In this document: positions 26,526 through 34,886 of the stretch, in pieces | Numbering within the stretch: position 1 is the stretch's first letter | Layout of the letters: each line of letters begins with the position of its first letter | Assembly (NCBI GenBank): GCA_963747755.1 | Contig: CAVVGK010000011.1 | Coordinates: forward strand, 620,001-684,000 | Reading direction: 5' to 3' | Source: DATFVA01 sp963747755 | GTDB taxonomy: Bacteria; Bacteroidota; Ignavibacteria; Ignavibacteriales; Ignavibacteriaceae | DNA length: 64,000 nt | Notes under the pieces: generated by a model | What the model saw: only the letters and a program-made list of their open reading frames with translations | Database searches by the model: none | Told to the model about the DNA's origin: nothing | Made by a program: the position numbers and the translations under genes

Positions 26526-26665
26526 TTGCTTAACCTTTTTTCTTTTGGTAAATCAGACTTCAATTTTTTAATATATTTCGGATAAATAAAACGATAGAAT
26601 CACATTAATTATTAGGTTTTAACTAAAATAGGATATTAAACACGTTATAATGTTATTTCTCTCAC

Positions 26666-26690
26666 TTAACTCACTACGGAATTGAGTTAA
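26666..26690. promoter_or_regulatory. Palindrome upstream of the egtBD promoter (candidate operator)
   Basis: TTAACTCA (26666-26673) and TGAGTTAA (26683-26690) are perfect 8-bp inverted arms with a 9-base spacer. The element ends one base before the TTG of the candidate -33 box. Position and symmetry suit a dimeric regulator. Confidence 0.5.
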
Positions 26691-26691
26691 C

Positions 26692-26722
26692 TTGAATTAC
26701 ATAAAAATAATATTTAATCTTG
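26692..26722 (+). promoter_or_regulatory. Bacteroidota-type promoter for egtBD
   Basis: TTG at 26692-26694, a 20-base spacer and TAATCTTG at 26715-26722 match TTTG-N19-21-TAnnTTTG with one mismatch in each box. The chosen egtB ATG is 48 bases downstream. Confidence 0.5.
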
Positions 26723-26770
26723 TTATTAATCCAGCTAATTTAACTTTTTAAGATGAATCGAGGGAAAATT

Positions 26771-28069
26771 ATGGATAGGAATGCTGATATTTTGCCCGTA
26801 TCAGAAAAAAGAATTTATAGTGACCGGCAGACACTTATAGAAAATTATAGTGCAGTTCGGAATTTTTTTAACGTTTTGTGTGATCCGCTGGAAACTGAAG
26901 ATTATGTAATTCAGTCGATGCCCAATGTTAGTCCAGCCCGATGGCACCTTGCCCATACCAGCTGGTTCTTCGAGGCATTTGTTCTACAAAAAGCACTTAA
27001 AAATTATAAATCCCTTCACCCGCAGTATAATTTCCTTTTTAATTCTTATTACGTTCAGATTGGTGAACGGTTTACAAGAGCAAACCGGGGATTCCTTTCA
27101 AGACCAACAGTAAAAGAGGTTTATGATTACAGGGAATATGTTGACAAAAATATAATTGATTTTATTTCGAATTGTTCCATTGATCAGTTTAATGAATATG
27201 GACCTGTTATTGAGATAGGCATAAACCATGAACAACAGCATCAGGAATTAATGCTGACAGATATAAAGCATGTGTTTTCAATGAATCCCCTGCATCCTGT
27301 TTATTCTGACACCTATCCGCCGATAGTGGATCATATTCCTGAGACGTCATTTAATAATTTTGATGAAGGTCTTCATGAAATAGGTAATCCCGGTAATGAT
27401 TTTGGATATGATAACGAATTTCCAAGGCATAAAATATACCTTGAGCCTTTTGCCATAAGTAACAGGCTTGTGACTAACCGTGAATTTATTGACTTCATTG
27501 ATGATGGCGGTTATAAAAGAAATGAATTATGGCTTTCAGATGGCTTTTCTACATCTCAGCAGAATAACTGGGAGGCTCCTTTATACTGGGAGAAAATAGA
27601 TGGAGAATGGTGGAACTTTAGATTAAATGGATTTCATAAAATCGATCTGAATGAACCGGTATGTCATATAAGCTATTATGAAGCCGACGCATTCGCAAGA
27701 TGGGCGGGTGCTAGACTACCCACAGAGGGTGAATGGGAGACGGCTGCCGGTAACCTTCCTGCCACAGGAAACTTTGTTGAAAGTGGTAATTTCCACCCTG
27801 TCCCATTATCTGAAATCGGCTCAATGAATCAAATGTATGGAGATGTTTGGGAATGGACTATGAGTCCCTACGTTTCTTATCCCGGTTATAAAACGCTTCC
27901 GGGTGCTCTCGGAGAATATAATGGAAAATTCATGTCAAACCAGATGGTGCTGAGAGGCGGATCCTGCGCTACTTCTTCTTCCCATATCCGTAAGTATTAT
28001 AGAAATTTTTTCTACCCTGACAGCAGATGGCAATTTATGGGCCTTCGGCTTGCAAAGGATGTTGTGTAA
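26771..28069 (+). CDS. egtB: Ergothioneine biosynthesis protein EgtB (sulfoxide synthase)
   Basis: The product is a non-heme iron enzyme that joins trimethylhistidine (hercynine) with a thiol donor and oxygen to form the sulfoxide precursor of ergothioneine. The N-terminal DinB-like domain holds the iron ligands: ARWHLAHTSWFFEAF and NHEQQHQELMLTDIKH (the HxxxHxE motif). The C-terminal formylglycine-generating-enzyme-like domain contains RLPTEGEWE, YGDVWEWTMSPY and VLRGGSCAT. ATG at 26771 is preferred because GAGGG precedes it; ATG at 26753 in the same frame has no site. egtD follows at once. EgtA, EgtC and EgtE are not adjacent, so the thiol donor could be cysteine or gamma-glutamylcysteine. 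Confidence 0.94.
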   Translation: MDRNADILPVSEKRIYSDRQTLIENYSAVRNFFNVLCDPLETEDYVIQSMPNVSPARWHLAHTSWFFEAFVLQKALKNYKSLHPQYNFLFNSYYVQIGERFTRANRGFLSRPTVKEVYDYREYVDKNIIDFISNCSIDQFNEYGPVIEIGINHEQQHQELMLTDIKHVFSMNPLHPVYSDTYPPIVDHIPETSFNNFDEGLHEIGNPGNDFGYDNEFPRHKIYLEPFAISNRLVTNREFIDFIDDGGYKRNELWLSDGFSTSQQNNWEAPLYWEKIDGEWWNFRLNGFHKIDLNEPVCHISYYEADAFARWAGARLPTEGEWETAAGNLPATGNFVESGNFHPVPLSEIGSMNQMYGDVWEWTMSPYVSYPGYKTLPGALGEYNGKFMSNQMVLRGGSCATSSSHIRKYYRNFFYPDSRWQFMGLRLAKDVV

Positions 28070-28073
28070 TCTT

Positions 28074-29018
28074 ATGTATTATACAGAAAAAGAAGAAAAT
28101 GAAGTTGCAAACATCGTCCGTGAAGGTCTGACCGGACCGCATAAAGAACTGCCAAGTAAACTCTTTTATGATGAAAGAGGTTCTAAGTTATTCGATGAAA
28201 TAACCAGGCTCCCGGAATATTATCCTACGAGAACAGAAATGAAGATAATGGAAGATAATATTTCCGAGATAGGAAAACTCCTCGGCGAAGGAACTGTCCT
28301 CGTTGAACTTGGAAGCGGGAGCAGTAAAAAAATCAGGCTCCTGCTCGAAAATATTCCGGGCCTCGCGGCTTATATCCCCATCGATATCTCCGAAGAACAT
28401 CTGCAGAATTCTGTCAATAACCTTTCTATGGATTATCCGGAACTTGAAATAATCCCTCTCTATGCTGATTATACCAGGGCTATTATCCTGCCTGAAATAC
28501 CAAAACATTATGATCACATATCTGCATTCTATCCTGGGTCGACCATAGGAAATTTCAAACCACTGGAAGCTAAAAACTTTTTAAGAAGGATCTCCCGACT
28601 GATAGGCAGGAACGGCGGGATGATAATCGGGGTAGACATGAAGAAAGATAAAAAGATACTGGAAGCAGCATATAATGATAATAAAGGAATCACTGCAGAA
28701 TTTAATCTGAACATACTTACTCATATAAATGATGAAACCGGCTCAGACTTTAAGATAGATAATTTTAAGCATCATGCTTTTTATAATTCTGAGCAGGGTA
28801 GAATTGAAATGCACCTTATCAGCCTGGCAGATCAGCGTATAAACATGAATGGATCAATTCTGCATTTGCAAAAAAACGATGATATCCTCACAGAATATTC
28901 ATATAAGTATACGCCACTGGAATTTGAAAACCTGGTGAGTGATTTCTTCGAAGTAAGAAACATCTGGTTAGACGAAAATAAATTCTTCAGTGTGCAGTAT
29001 CTCAGGGTAAAACAGTAG
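28074..29018 (+). CDS. egtD: L-histidine N-alpha-methyltransferase EgtD
   Basis: The 314-residue product trimethylates histidine to hercynine with S-adenosylmethionine, the first step to ergothioneine. ELPSKLFYDERGSKLFDEIT and LPEYYPTRTEMKI are the family N-terminal signature, followed by the SAM site LVELGSGSSKKIRLLL. FYPGSTIGNFKPLEA is also diagnostic. The chosen ATG at 28074 is 4 bases after the egtB stop; an in-frame TTG at 28050 would overlap egtB. The two-gene egtB-egtD operon is the minimal ergothioneine module. Confidence 0.95.
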   Translation: MYYTEKEENEVANIVREGLTGPHKELPSKLFYDERGSKLFDEITRLPEYYPTRTEMKIMEDNISEIGKLLGEGTVLVELGSGSSKKIRLLLENIPGLAAYIPIDISEEHLQNSVNNLSMDYPELEIIPLYADYTRAIILPEIPKHYDHISAFYPGSTIGNFKPLEAKNFLRRISRLIGRNGGMIIGVDMKKDKKILEAAYNDNKGITAEFNLNILTHINDETGSDFKIDNFKHHAFYNSEQGRIEMHLISLADQRINMNGSILHLQKNDDILTEYSYKYTPLEFENLVSDFFEVRNIWLDENKFFSVQYLRVKQ

Positions 29019-29090
29019 GCCTCTGCCAAACAGTTTAAAATAGGGATAAAATTTGTTCTTCCCGCAACGAGGTCAATCTGCACCTTCTTA

Positions 29091-31739
29091 TTAGGAAAGA
29101 GTATCCAGGATATCATTAAGTTTTTTCAGATTTTTTTCCCAATCTGATTTTTTATTTCTTTCTTTCTCTACAACTTCAGGGGCTGCGTTATTAACAAACT
29201 TTTCATTAGAGAGTTTCTTTTGTATACCTTCAAGCGAACCTTTAAGTCTGCTTATTTCCTTCTGCAGACGAGTTCGTTCAACATCGAGATCGATCAAACC
29301 TTCCAGGGGAATGTAAATCTCGCACCTGTTTAAAACCGCTGATGCGCTGGCCTTTGGCTTTGGGATGTTTTCGTCAGCTGTTAATTCTTCAACTCTCGCA
29401 AGTTTCTTAATATAATCAACCTGGTGCTGACTAACAGAAGAAGATTTAAGAAACACTTTAATCTGCCTTGAAGGTGGAATATTCATCTCTCCTCTAATCA
29501 CCCTGATGGATGTAATAATATCCTGTACAAATTCCATTTCTTCTTCTGCCCTGGTATCTATTCTATCTTCTGCAGGAACAGGATAGTCGGAGATTACAAT
29601 ACTCTCTCCTTTTTTCCGCTCCTTAATCAGCTGCCAGAGTTCTTCGGTTATAAACGGCATAAAAGGATGAACAATCTTAAGAAGATTCTCAAACATCAAC
29701 AAAGACCTGGTGAGTACAGCAGATTTTACCTCATCATCGTTTGAGTAAAGCCTGTTCTTTGAAAGTTCAATATACCAGTCGCAGAAGTCATTCCATACGA
29801 ATGCATAAACGATCTTCGAAGCGTTATTTATCTCAAACTTCTGCATTGCTTCCTGGAGCTGCAGAAGGGTTTTATTAAACCTTGAGCTGATCCATTTGTC
29901 AGCAAAGTCGGTATGTTTGTCTGCCAGACTGACATCAAAAGGGATTGATTCACGGTTCATTAATAAAAATCTGCCGGCATTCCATATTTTATTAGCAAAA
30001 TTTCTCCCTAGTTCACACTTCTCGGTACTAAACATTACATCCTGTCCCATCGGGGCAAGATAAATTATAGTGAACCTGAGGGCGTCTGCACCATAATCTT
30101 TTATTACCTCGAGCGGATCAGGAGAATTGCCAAGGGATTTACTCATCTTTCTCCCCTCGATATCTCTGATAACTGAGGTAAAATAAACACTGCCGAAAGG
30201 AATATCATTCTTGAAATGAAGTCCTGCCATTATCATCCTTGCTACCCAGAAGAATATGATATCAGGCGCTGTTACCAGGATATTTGTAGGGTAATAATAA
30301 TCCTGTTCCTCCTCAGTTTTGAATACAGCATGAGCCCACAGCCAGCTGGATGCCCAGGTGTCGAGAACATCCTCATCCTGCCTCAGGTTTGTAGAACCGC
30401 AATGGGGACATTTATCCGGCTTTTCCATAGATACAATAGGATTTTTGCATTCCAGCTTGCAATGATCATCTCCTACGCAGTACCAGACAGGTATCCTGTG
30501 TCCCCACCATAACTGCCGTGATATGCACCAGTCGCTTATGTTTTCCATCCAGTGTTTGTAGGTCTTTACCCAGTGATCAGGATAAAAATTAACTATACCC
30601 TGTTCTACAGCCTTAAGGGCAGGTTTTGCGAGTTCCTCCATCTTCATGAACCATTGTTCTGATAGATAGGGCTCAATTGGAACTCCGCCTCTTTCCGAAT
30701 AACCAATTTTGGTCTGGTAGTCTTCAATTTTTTCAAGCAGCTTAAGGTCTTCCATTCTTGCTACAACTTTTTTCCTGACTTCATAACGGTCGAGATCTCT
30801 CAGAAAATCAGGAACATTAGAATTCGTTGTGCCATCCTCATTAAAAATGTTTATTGAATCCAGGTTATGCCTTTTACCCATCTCATAGTCATTAATATCG
30901 TGAGCAGGGGTAACCTTAACAGCCCCTGTTCCGAAATCCATATCGACATAATCATCAGCGAAAACAGGAATTTCTCTATCGGCTATGGGAAGCAGAACCA
31001 TTTTGCCTATAAATTGTTTATACCTCTCATCGTTCGGATTAACAGCTATCCCCGTATCTCCGAGCATGGTTTCGGGACGTGTAGTTGCAACCACAATGTA
31101 CCCGCTGCTTTCTTTTAACGGGTATTTAAAATACCAGAGCTTGCCGCTTACATTCCTGTAGATTACCTCCTCATCCGAAATAGCTGAACGCGTCGCGGGA
31201 TCCCAGTTAACCATGCGGTAGCCGCGGTATATTTTTCCCTCAGTATATAGTTTTACAAACGCTTTTATCACCTCTTTATAATACTCATCATCCATTGTAA
31301 AGCGTTCACGATCCCAGTCGCAGCTTACTCCCAGTTTTTTCAGCTGCTGAATAATAATGCCGCCGTATTTTTCCGTCCATTCCCAACAGTACTTAACAAA
31401 TTCATCTCTACCGATGCTTTTTTTATCAATATCCTGATCTTTAAGATAATTAGTAACCTTTGTCTCCGTGGCTATCGAAGCATGGTCTGTACCCGGTACC
31501 CAGCAGGCATTATAGCCCTGCATTCTCTTCATACGTATAAAAATATCCTGTATGGTGTTATTAAGGATATGGCCCATTGTAAGCATACCGGTCACATTAG
31601 GGGGGGGTATTACAATTGTAAAGGGTTCTTTTGTGTTATCAACTTCTGAATGAAAGAACCTGTTATCAAGCCAGTATCCATACCATTTATCTTCTACCGA
31701 AGTGGGATCATATGCCTTTGGAATTTCGGTCAGAGACAT
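29091..31739 (-). CDS. valS: Valine-tRNA ligase
   Basis: The 882-residue class I synthetase has the HIGH-type motif in PPNVTGMLTMGHILNN near residue 50, the CP1 editing domain (about 180-350), a zinc-binding insertion (CPHCGSTNLRQDEDVLDTWA) and GRKMSKSLGNSPDPLEVIKD. The C-terminal coiled coil (DVERTRLQKEISRLKGSLEG) is the ValRS tRNA-binding arm. Length is usual. A candidate promoter lies 35 bases upstream; no T-box leader is visible. Confidence 0.97.
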   Translation of the reverse strand: MSLTEIPKAYDPTSVEDKWYGYWLDNRFFHSEVDNTKEPFTIVIPPPNVTGMLTMGHILNNTIQDIFIRMKRMQGYNACWVPGTDHASIATETKVTNYLKDQDIDKKSIGRDEFVKYCWEWTEKYGGIIIQQLKKLGVSCDWDRERFTMDDEYYKEVIKAFVKLYTEGKIYRGYRMVNWDPATRSAISDEEVIYRNVSGKLWYFKYPLKESSGYIVVATTRPETMLGDTGIAVNPNDERYKQFIGKMVLLPIADREIPVFADDYVDMDFGTGAVKVTPAHDINDYEMGKRHNLDSINIFNEDGTTNSNVPDFLRDLDRYEVRKKVVARMEDLKLLEKIEDYQTKIGYSERGGVPIEPYLSEQWFMKMEELAKPALKAVEQGIVNFYPDHWVKTYKHWMENISDWCISRQLWWGHRIPVWYCVGDDHCKLECKNPIVSMEKPDKCPHCGSTNLRQDEDVLDTWASSWLWAHAVFKTEEEQDYYYPTNILVTAPDIIFFWVARMIMAGLHFKNDIPFGSVYFTSVIRDIEGRKMSKSLGNSPDPLEVIKDYGADALRFTIIYLAPMGQDVMFSTEKCELGRNFANKIWNAGRFLLMNRESIPFDVSLADKHTDFADKWISSRFNKTLLQLQEAMQKFEINNASKIVYAFVWNDFCDWYIELSKNRLYSNDDEVKSAVLTRSLLMFENLLKIVHPFMPFITEELWQLIKERKKGESIVISDYPVPAEDRIDTRAEEEMEFVQDIITSIRVIRGEMNIPPSRQIKVFLKSSSVSQHQVDYIKKLARVEELTADENIPKPKASASAVLNRCEIYIPLEGLIDLDVERTRLQKEISRLKGSLEGIQKKLSNEKFVNNAAPEVVEKERNKKSDWEKNLKKLNDILDTLS

Positions 31740-31773
31740 TGTTTTCCTTTGATTATAATCTGAATTTAAGTTG

Positions 31774-31781
31774 CAAATATA
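31774..31781 (-). promoter_or_regulatory. Candidate -7 element for valS
   Basis: The minus strand reads TATATTTG, an exact TAnnTTTG match, 34 bases before the valS ATG at 31739. The -33 region is unclear. Confidence 0.45.
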
Positions 31782-31846
31782 AGGAATTTTTTAATGGGGC
31801 ATTAAGTAAAAATGAAGTGCTGCTGCAATTGTTCTGGTCAATAATA

Positions 31847-31862
31847 CAGCTTCCGGAAGCTG
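31847..31862. repeat. 16-bp perfect palindrome between phosphatase and valS
   Basis: CAGCTTCCGGAAGCTG is fully self-complementary. It lies 8 bases after the phosphatase stop and about 65 bases upstream of the valS -7 box on the minus strand. It could be a weak terminator of the phosphatase gene or an operator; no T run follows on the minus strand. Confidence 0.5.
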
Positions 31863-31869
31863 GTTCCGC

Positions 31870-32598
31870 CTAATAAATGATGTACATATAGTTGGGTATT
31901 TTAACCTGGATTCCATGGTTGGACCCGTTAAGATCGCTCCATTGATCTCCTACGGTACCTGAAATTATATACCCTTTTTCAGCTAGCTCTGATCTTTTTT
32001 CTGATTTATACTTTTCTGCGGTTTGTCCTGAATATTCTTCTCCTTTAACAATCAAAGTATCAAATTTTGTATAACCTGCATTGACCAGATTCTTAAACGT
32101 AGCCGCATATTGATACTCTTTTCTTCCTGTAAGAAACACTATTTTATAATTGTTTTTTAAAAGATAATTGTAAAAGTTTAGAACAGCGGGAACCGCAGGA
32201 GCTTTGGCGCTGTCAACCCACATATCAAAAAATTCTGGGACATATCCAAAATCCCATTTTTTGTAATGTTCATAACTCGTAACTGCAGTCTCATCCACAT
32301 CAAAAACAACAGCTGTATTTTCTCCTGATCCGGCCCCATTAAATTTTTCGATTGCCTCATCAATGGCCTCCGCCGTTTCCATCTCATACCTCCCGCTGTT
32401 ATGATAATTAATAACCTCATCTTTTGCGATACCAAGGTTTATGAGATCAGGAGTTGAGCCACAACCGGAGAAGAACAATATAACTCCTGTAAGAACAGGA
32501 AGTAGGAAAGATTTAAATTTGACGGAAAGTAATTTTGATGAATTCATTTTATTAACAAGAATTTGTTTATTATTCGGGGAAAGAAGTTTGCCGGACAT
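31870..32598 (-). CDS. HAD-type acid phosphatase lipoprotein (class IIIB / e(P4)-like)
   Basis: The 242-residue protein carries a lipoprotein signal ending FFSGC. It contains VVFDVDETAVTSYEHYKKWD, the DxDxT nucleophile motif typical of plant vegetative storage and HAD class IIIB acid phosphatases, then KIVFLTGRKE (motif II) and VGDQWSDLNG (motif IV). These enzymes remove phosphate from nucleotides and small esters at the cell surface. The ATG at 32598 is 2 bases after the esterase stop; an internal ATG at 32547 gives a more typical signal peptide and is equally plausible. It is co-transcribed with the esterase gene. Confidence 0.87.
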   Translation of the reverse strand: MSGKLLSPNNKQILVNKMNSSKLLSVKFKSFLLPVLTGVILFFSGCGSTPDLINLGIAKDEVINYHNSGRYEMETAEAIDEAIEKFNGAGSGENTAVVFDVDETAVTSYEHYKKWDFGYVPEFFDMWVDSAKAPAVPAVLNFYNYLLKNNYKIVFLTGRKEYQYAATFKNLVNAGYTKFDTLIVKGEEYSGQTAEKYKSEKRSELAEKGYIISGTVGDQWSDLNGSNHGIQVKIPNYMYIIY

Positions 32599-32600
32599 AA

Positions 32601-33410
32601 TTATTTTCCGAAGAAAAATAATAAGGGCCTTTCCAGCCTGTCTGCCCAGGCAGACTCATTATGCTCTGCTCCCGGAGCGTAAAAATAATCAATATTTGTC
32701 CCTATTAAAAATCCTTTTCCGGTGAGCAGGGCAAACATTTTTTGCCCTCTTTCCAAACCATCCTCGCCATGATCAATATAGATTTTTATTCTGGATTTTG
32801 GTTTGCCGCTGTCATGGATGGTTTTAAAAATTTTCTCGTTGTCGTAATAAAATGAACTTGACATACATCCTGCCATAGAAAAAACACCTGGATGTTTCCA
32901 CACTATCAAGAAGGAAATTAATCCTCCCATGGAAGAGCCCATTACTGCGCTATTCCGGGCATCGGGAATTGTCCGGTAATTAGAATCTATAAATGGTTTA
33001 AGTTCCTCAACCAGGAATTTCATGTAATTTCTTCCTTTTTCAGAATCACTATACTCCTCAAGCCTGTCTTCAGTATTGTTAATACCGACGATTATTATTT
33101 CCCTGAGCCTCCCGGTTCGAATCAATTTGGAAACAGTTTCATCAACCTGCCAGTCAATTCCTATAAAAGAAGTGGTTGGATCCATCAGGTTTTGACCATC
33201 GTGCATATACAATACAGGATATCTTTTATGAGAAGCAGAAAAATATGATGGGGGCAGCCAGACAAATATATCTCTGTCATAATCTAAAAAATCCGAATGG
33301 AATTTTTTATAGAACCTGATATCCCCGATAATTTTTTTTCTTCCACGGTATCTTCCGGTTTTGGATTCTGTTCCAGATCCCTTTTTTAAATGTGCTTTTT
33401 TATCAGGCAT
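32601..33410 (-). CDS. Alpha/beta-hydrolase esterase (esterase D / Fes-like)
   Basis: The start chosen is ATG at 33410 (269 residues, MPDKKAHLKK), because a good promoter lies at 33439-33469, within the upstream extension that would start at 33488. The protein has FVWLPPSYFSASHKRYPVLY, YMHDGQNL (oxyanion region), the nucleophile elbow VMGSSMGGLIS and the His in APGAEHNESAW; the Asp is probably in YIDHGEDG. This is the esterase D/enterochelin-esterase-like group, hydrolysing carboxylic or siderophore esters. No signal peptide is visible. The phosphatase follows 2 bases downstream. Confidence 0.88.
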   Translation of the reverse strand: MPDKKAHLKKGSGTESKTGRYRGRKKIIGDIRFYKKFHSDFLDYDRDIFVWLPPSYFSASHKRYPVLYMHDGQNLMDPTTSFIGIDWQVDETVSKLIRTGRLREIIIVGINNTEDRLEEYSDSEKGRNYMKFLVEELKPFIDSNYRTIPDARNSAVMGSSMGGLISFLIVWKHPGVFSMAGCMSSSFYYDNEKIFKTIHDSGKPKSRIKIYIDHGEDGLERGQKMFALLTGKGFLIGTNIDYFYAPGAEHNESAWADRLERPLLFFFGK

Positions 33411-33438
33411 ATATTTGAATAGTTTGTTCTGAAAGCTG

Positions 33439-33469
33439 TAAATATAGAAATAGACTGTAAAACGACAAA
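33439..33469 (-). promoter_or_regulatory. Strong Bacteroidota-type promoter for the esterase-phosphatase operon
   Basis: On the minus strand TTTG (33469-33466), exactly 19 bases and TATATTTA (33446-33439) fit the consensus TTTG-N19-TAnnTTTG with one mismatch. Transcription would begin near 33432, about 20 bases before the ATG at 33410. This is the best promoter match I found in the window. Confidence 0.6.
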
Positions 33470-33589
33470 AATAATTGATTCTCATCAATTTTCCCGAAGT
33501 TTTAGACCACTTTAAATAGCATATTTATAATATTTTATTGATTTTTAAACCTCATTCTTTCACAGTTTTTTAAGGAGAGGTTGTTCAAT

Positions 33590-34837
33590 ATGTCAGTTAT
33601 CAGACCCTTCAAAGCATTAAGACCTTCAAAAGACAATGCCGAAACGGTAGCCAGTGTACCATATGATGTTGTAAACCGGAAGGAAGCCAGAAAAGAAGCA
33701 GCAGGAAATTCCCTAAATTTTTTACGCATTACACGTTCTGAAATCGAACTGGATGACAGTATTAGTCCTTATTCGAAAGAAGTCTACCAAAAAGCCAAAG
33801 AAAATCTGGAACGTTTGAAAACTGAAGCCCCTCTGATTATTGAAGATTCACCTCACTTTTACCTGTATAGACTCGAGATGAACGGAAAGGCACAGGTGGG
33901 AATTGCGGCAACGTTCTCCGTGGATGATTATGAAAAGGATATAATTCTGAAACATGAAAAAACAAGACGTGAAAAAGAGGATGACAGAACAAATCATATT
34001 ATTACTGCTGAAGCACAGACCGGCGTTGTATTCCTTACATACCGGGGAGTAGATGCTGTTAATAAAATTGTTGATGATACGATGAAGAAAAACAATCCTG
34101 AATATGATTTTACTTCAAAAGACGGTATAAGGCATACAATTTGGGTAGTTCCGGAGCAACATAATGAGACTATAATTAACGAATTTAGCCGGATAAAACA
34201 CCTATATATAGCGGACGGACATCATCGCGCCGCCAGTGCAGCAAGAGCGAGAAATGTAAAGAAGGAGAATAATAAACATCATTCAGGTGAGGAGGAATAT
34301 AATTACTTTATTTCAGTGATCTTTCCTGCCGAACAGCTTAATATTCTGCCTTACAACCGCGTTGTTTCAGACCTTAATAAACTTTCGAAAGACGAATTCC
34401 TTAATAAGGTTAGTGAAAAGTTTGTTGTTGAAAAAACAGGAGAGAAAGAACCGAAAACAAGAAGAAGCTACGGAATGTTTCTGGATGGTGAATGGTATAT
34501 GCTTAAAGTGCGAGATTCTGTGCTTGCAAGTAATTCTCTTTCTGAATCTGTAGCCGAAACGCTTGATGTCAGCATTTTACAGGACTTTCTTCTTAACCCG
34601 ATCCTGGCGATTGATGATCCAAGGACAAACCAAAGGATAGATTTTATCGGCGGTATTCGTGGAACAAAAGAGCTTGAAAAACTGGTCAATAAAGGAGAAG
34701 CAGCTGTTGCATTTTCTCTGTACCCGGTTTCGCTGGATGACCTTATGAATATCTCTGATGCAGGTGAAATAATGCCTCCTAAATCCACCTGGTTCGAGCC
34801 TAAATTGAGGGACGGACTGCTTATTCATACTATATAA
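33590..34837 (+). CDS. DUF1015 family protein
   Basis: The 415-residue product starts at ATG 33590 behind an AAGGAGAGG site (an in-frame TTG at 33581 is less likely). DUF1015 features seen are VIRPFKALRP at the N-terminus, VASVPYDVVN, KHEKTRREKEDDRTNHI, and HLYIADGHHRAASAARA near residue 208. The function is unknown in the literature I recall. The DGHHR motif recalls the DGxHR motif of ParB-fold free-serine kinases, and serC is the next gene (49 bases), so a role in serine or phosphoserine metabolism is a reasonable guess. Confidence 0.9.
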   Translation: MSVIRPFKALRPSKDNAETVASVPYDVVNRKEARKEAAGNSLNFLRITRSEIELDDSISPYSKEVYQKAKENLERLKTEAPLIIEDSPHFYLYRLEMNGKAQVGIAATFSVDDYEKDIILKHEKTRREKEDDRTNHIITAEAQTGVVFLTYRGVDAVNKIVDDTMKKNNPEYDFTSKDGIRHTIWVVPEQHNETIINEFSRIKHLYIADGHHRAASAARARNVKKENNKHHSGEEEYNYFISVIFPAEQLNILPYNRVVSDLNKLSKDEFLNKVSEKFVVEKTGEKEPKTRRSYGMFLDGEWYMLKVRDSVLASNSLSESVAETLDVSILQDFLLNPILAIDDPRTNQRIDFIGGIRGTKELEKLVNKGEAAVAFSLYPVSLDDLMNISDAGEIMPPKSTWFEPKLRDGLLIHTI

Positions 34838-34886
34838 AATTATTAATTAAATACTTAATTGAAAATCAGAAGGGAAGATCATAAAA

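Noticed and set aside
33411..33488. Longer N-terminus for the esterase
   Set aside because: It contains the best promoter match in the window and an aromatic-rich sequence unlike the family; ATG 33410 is preferred.
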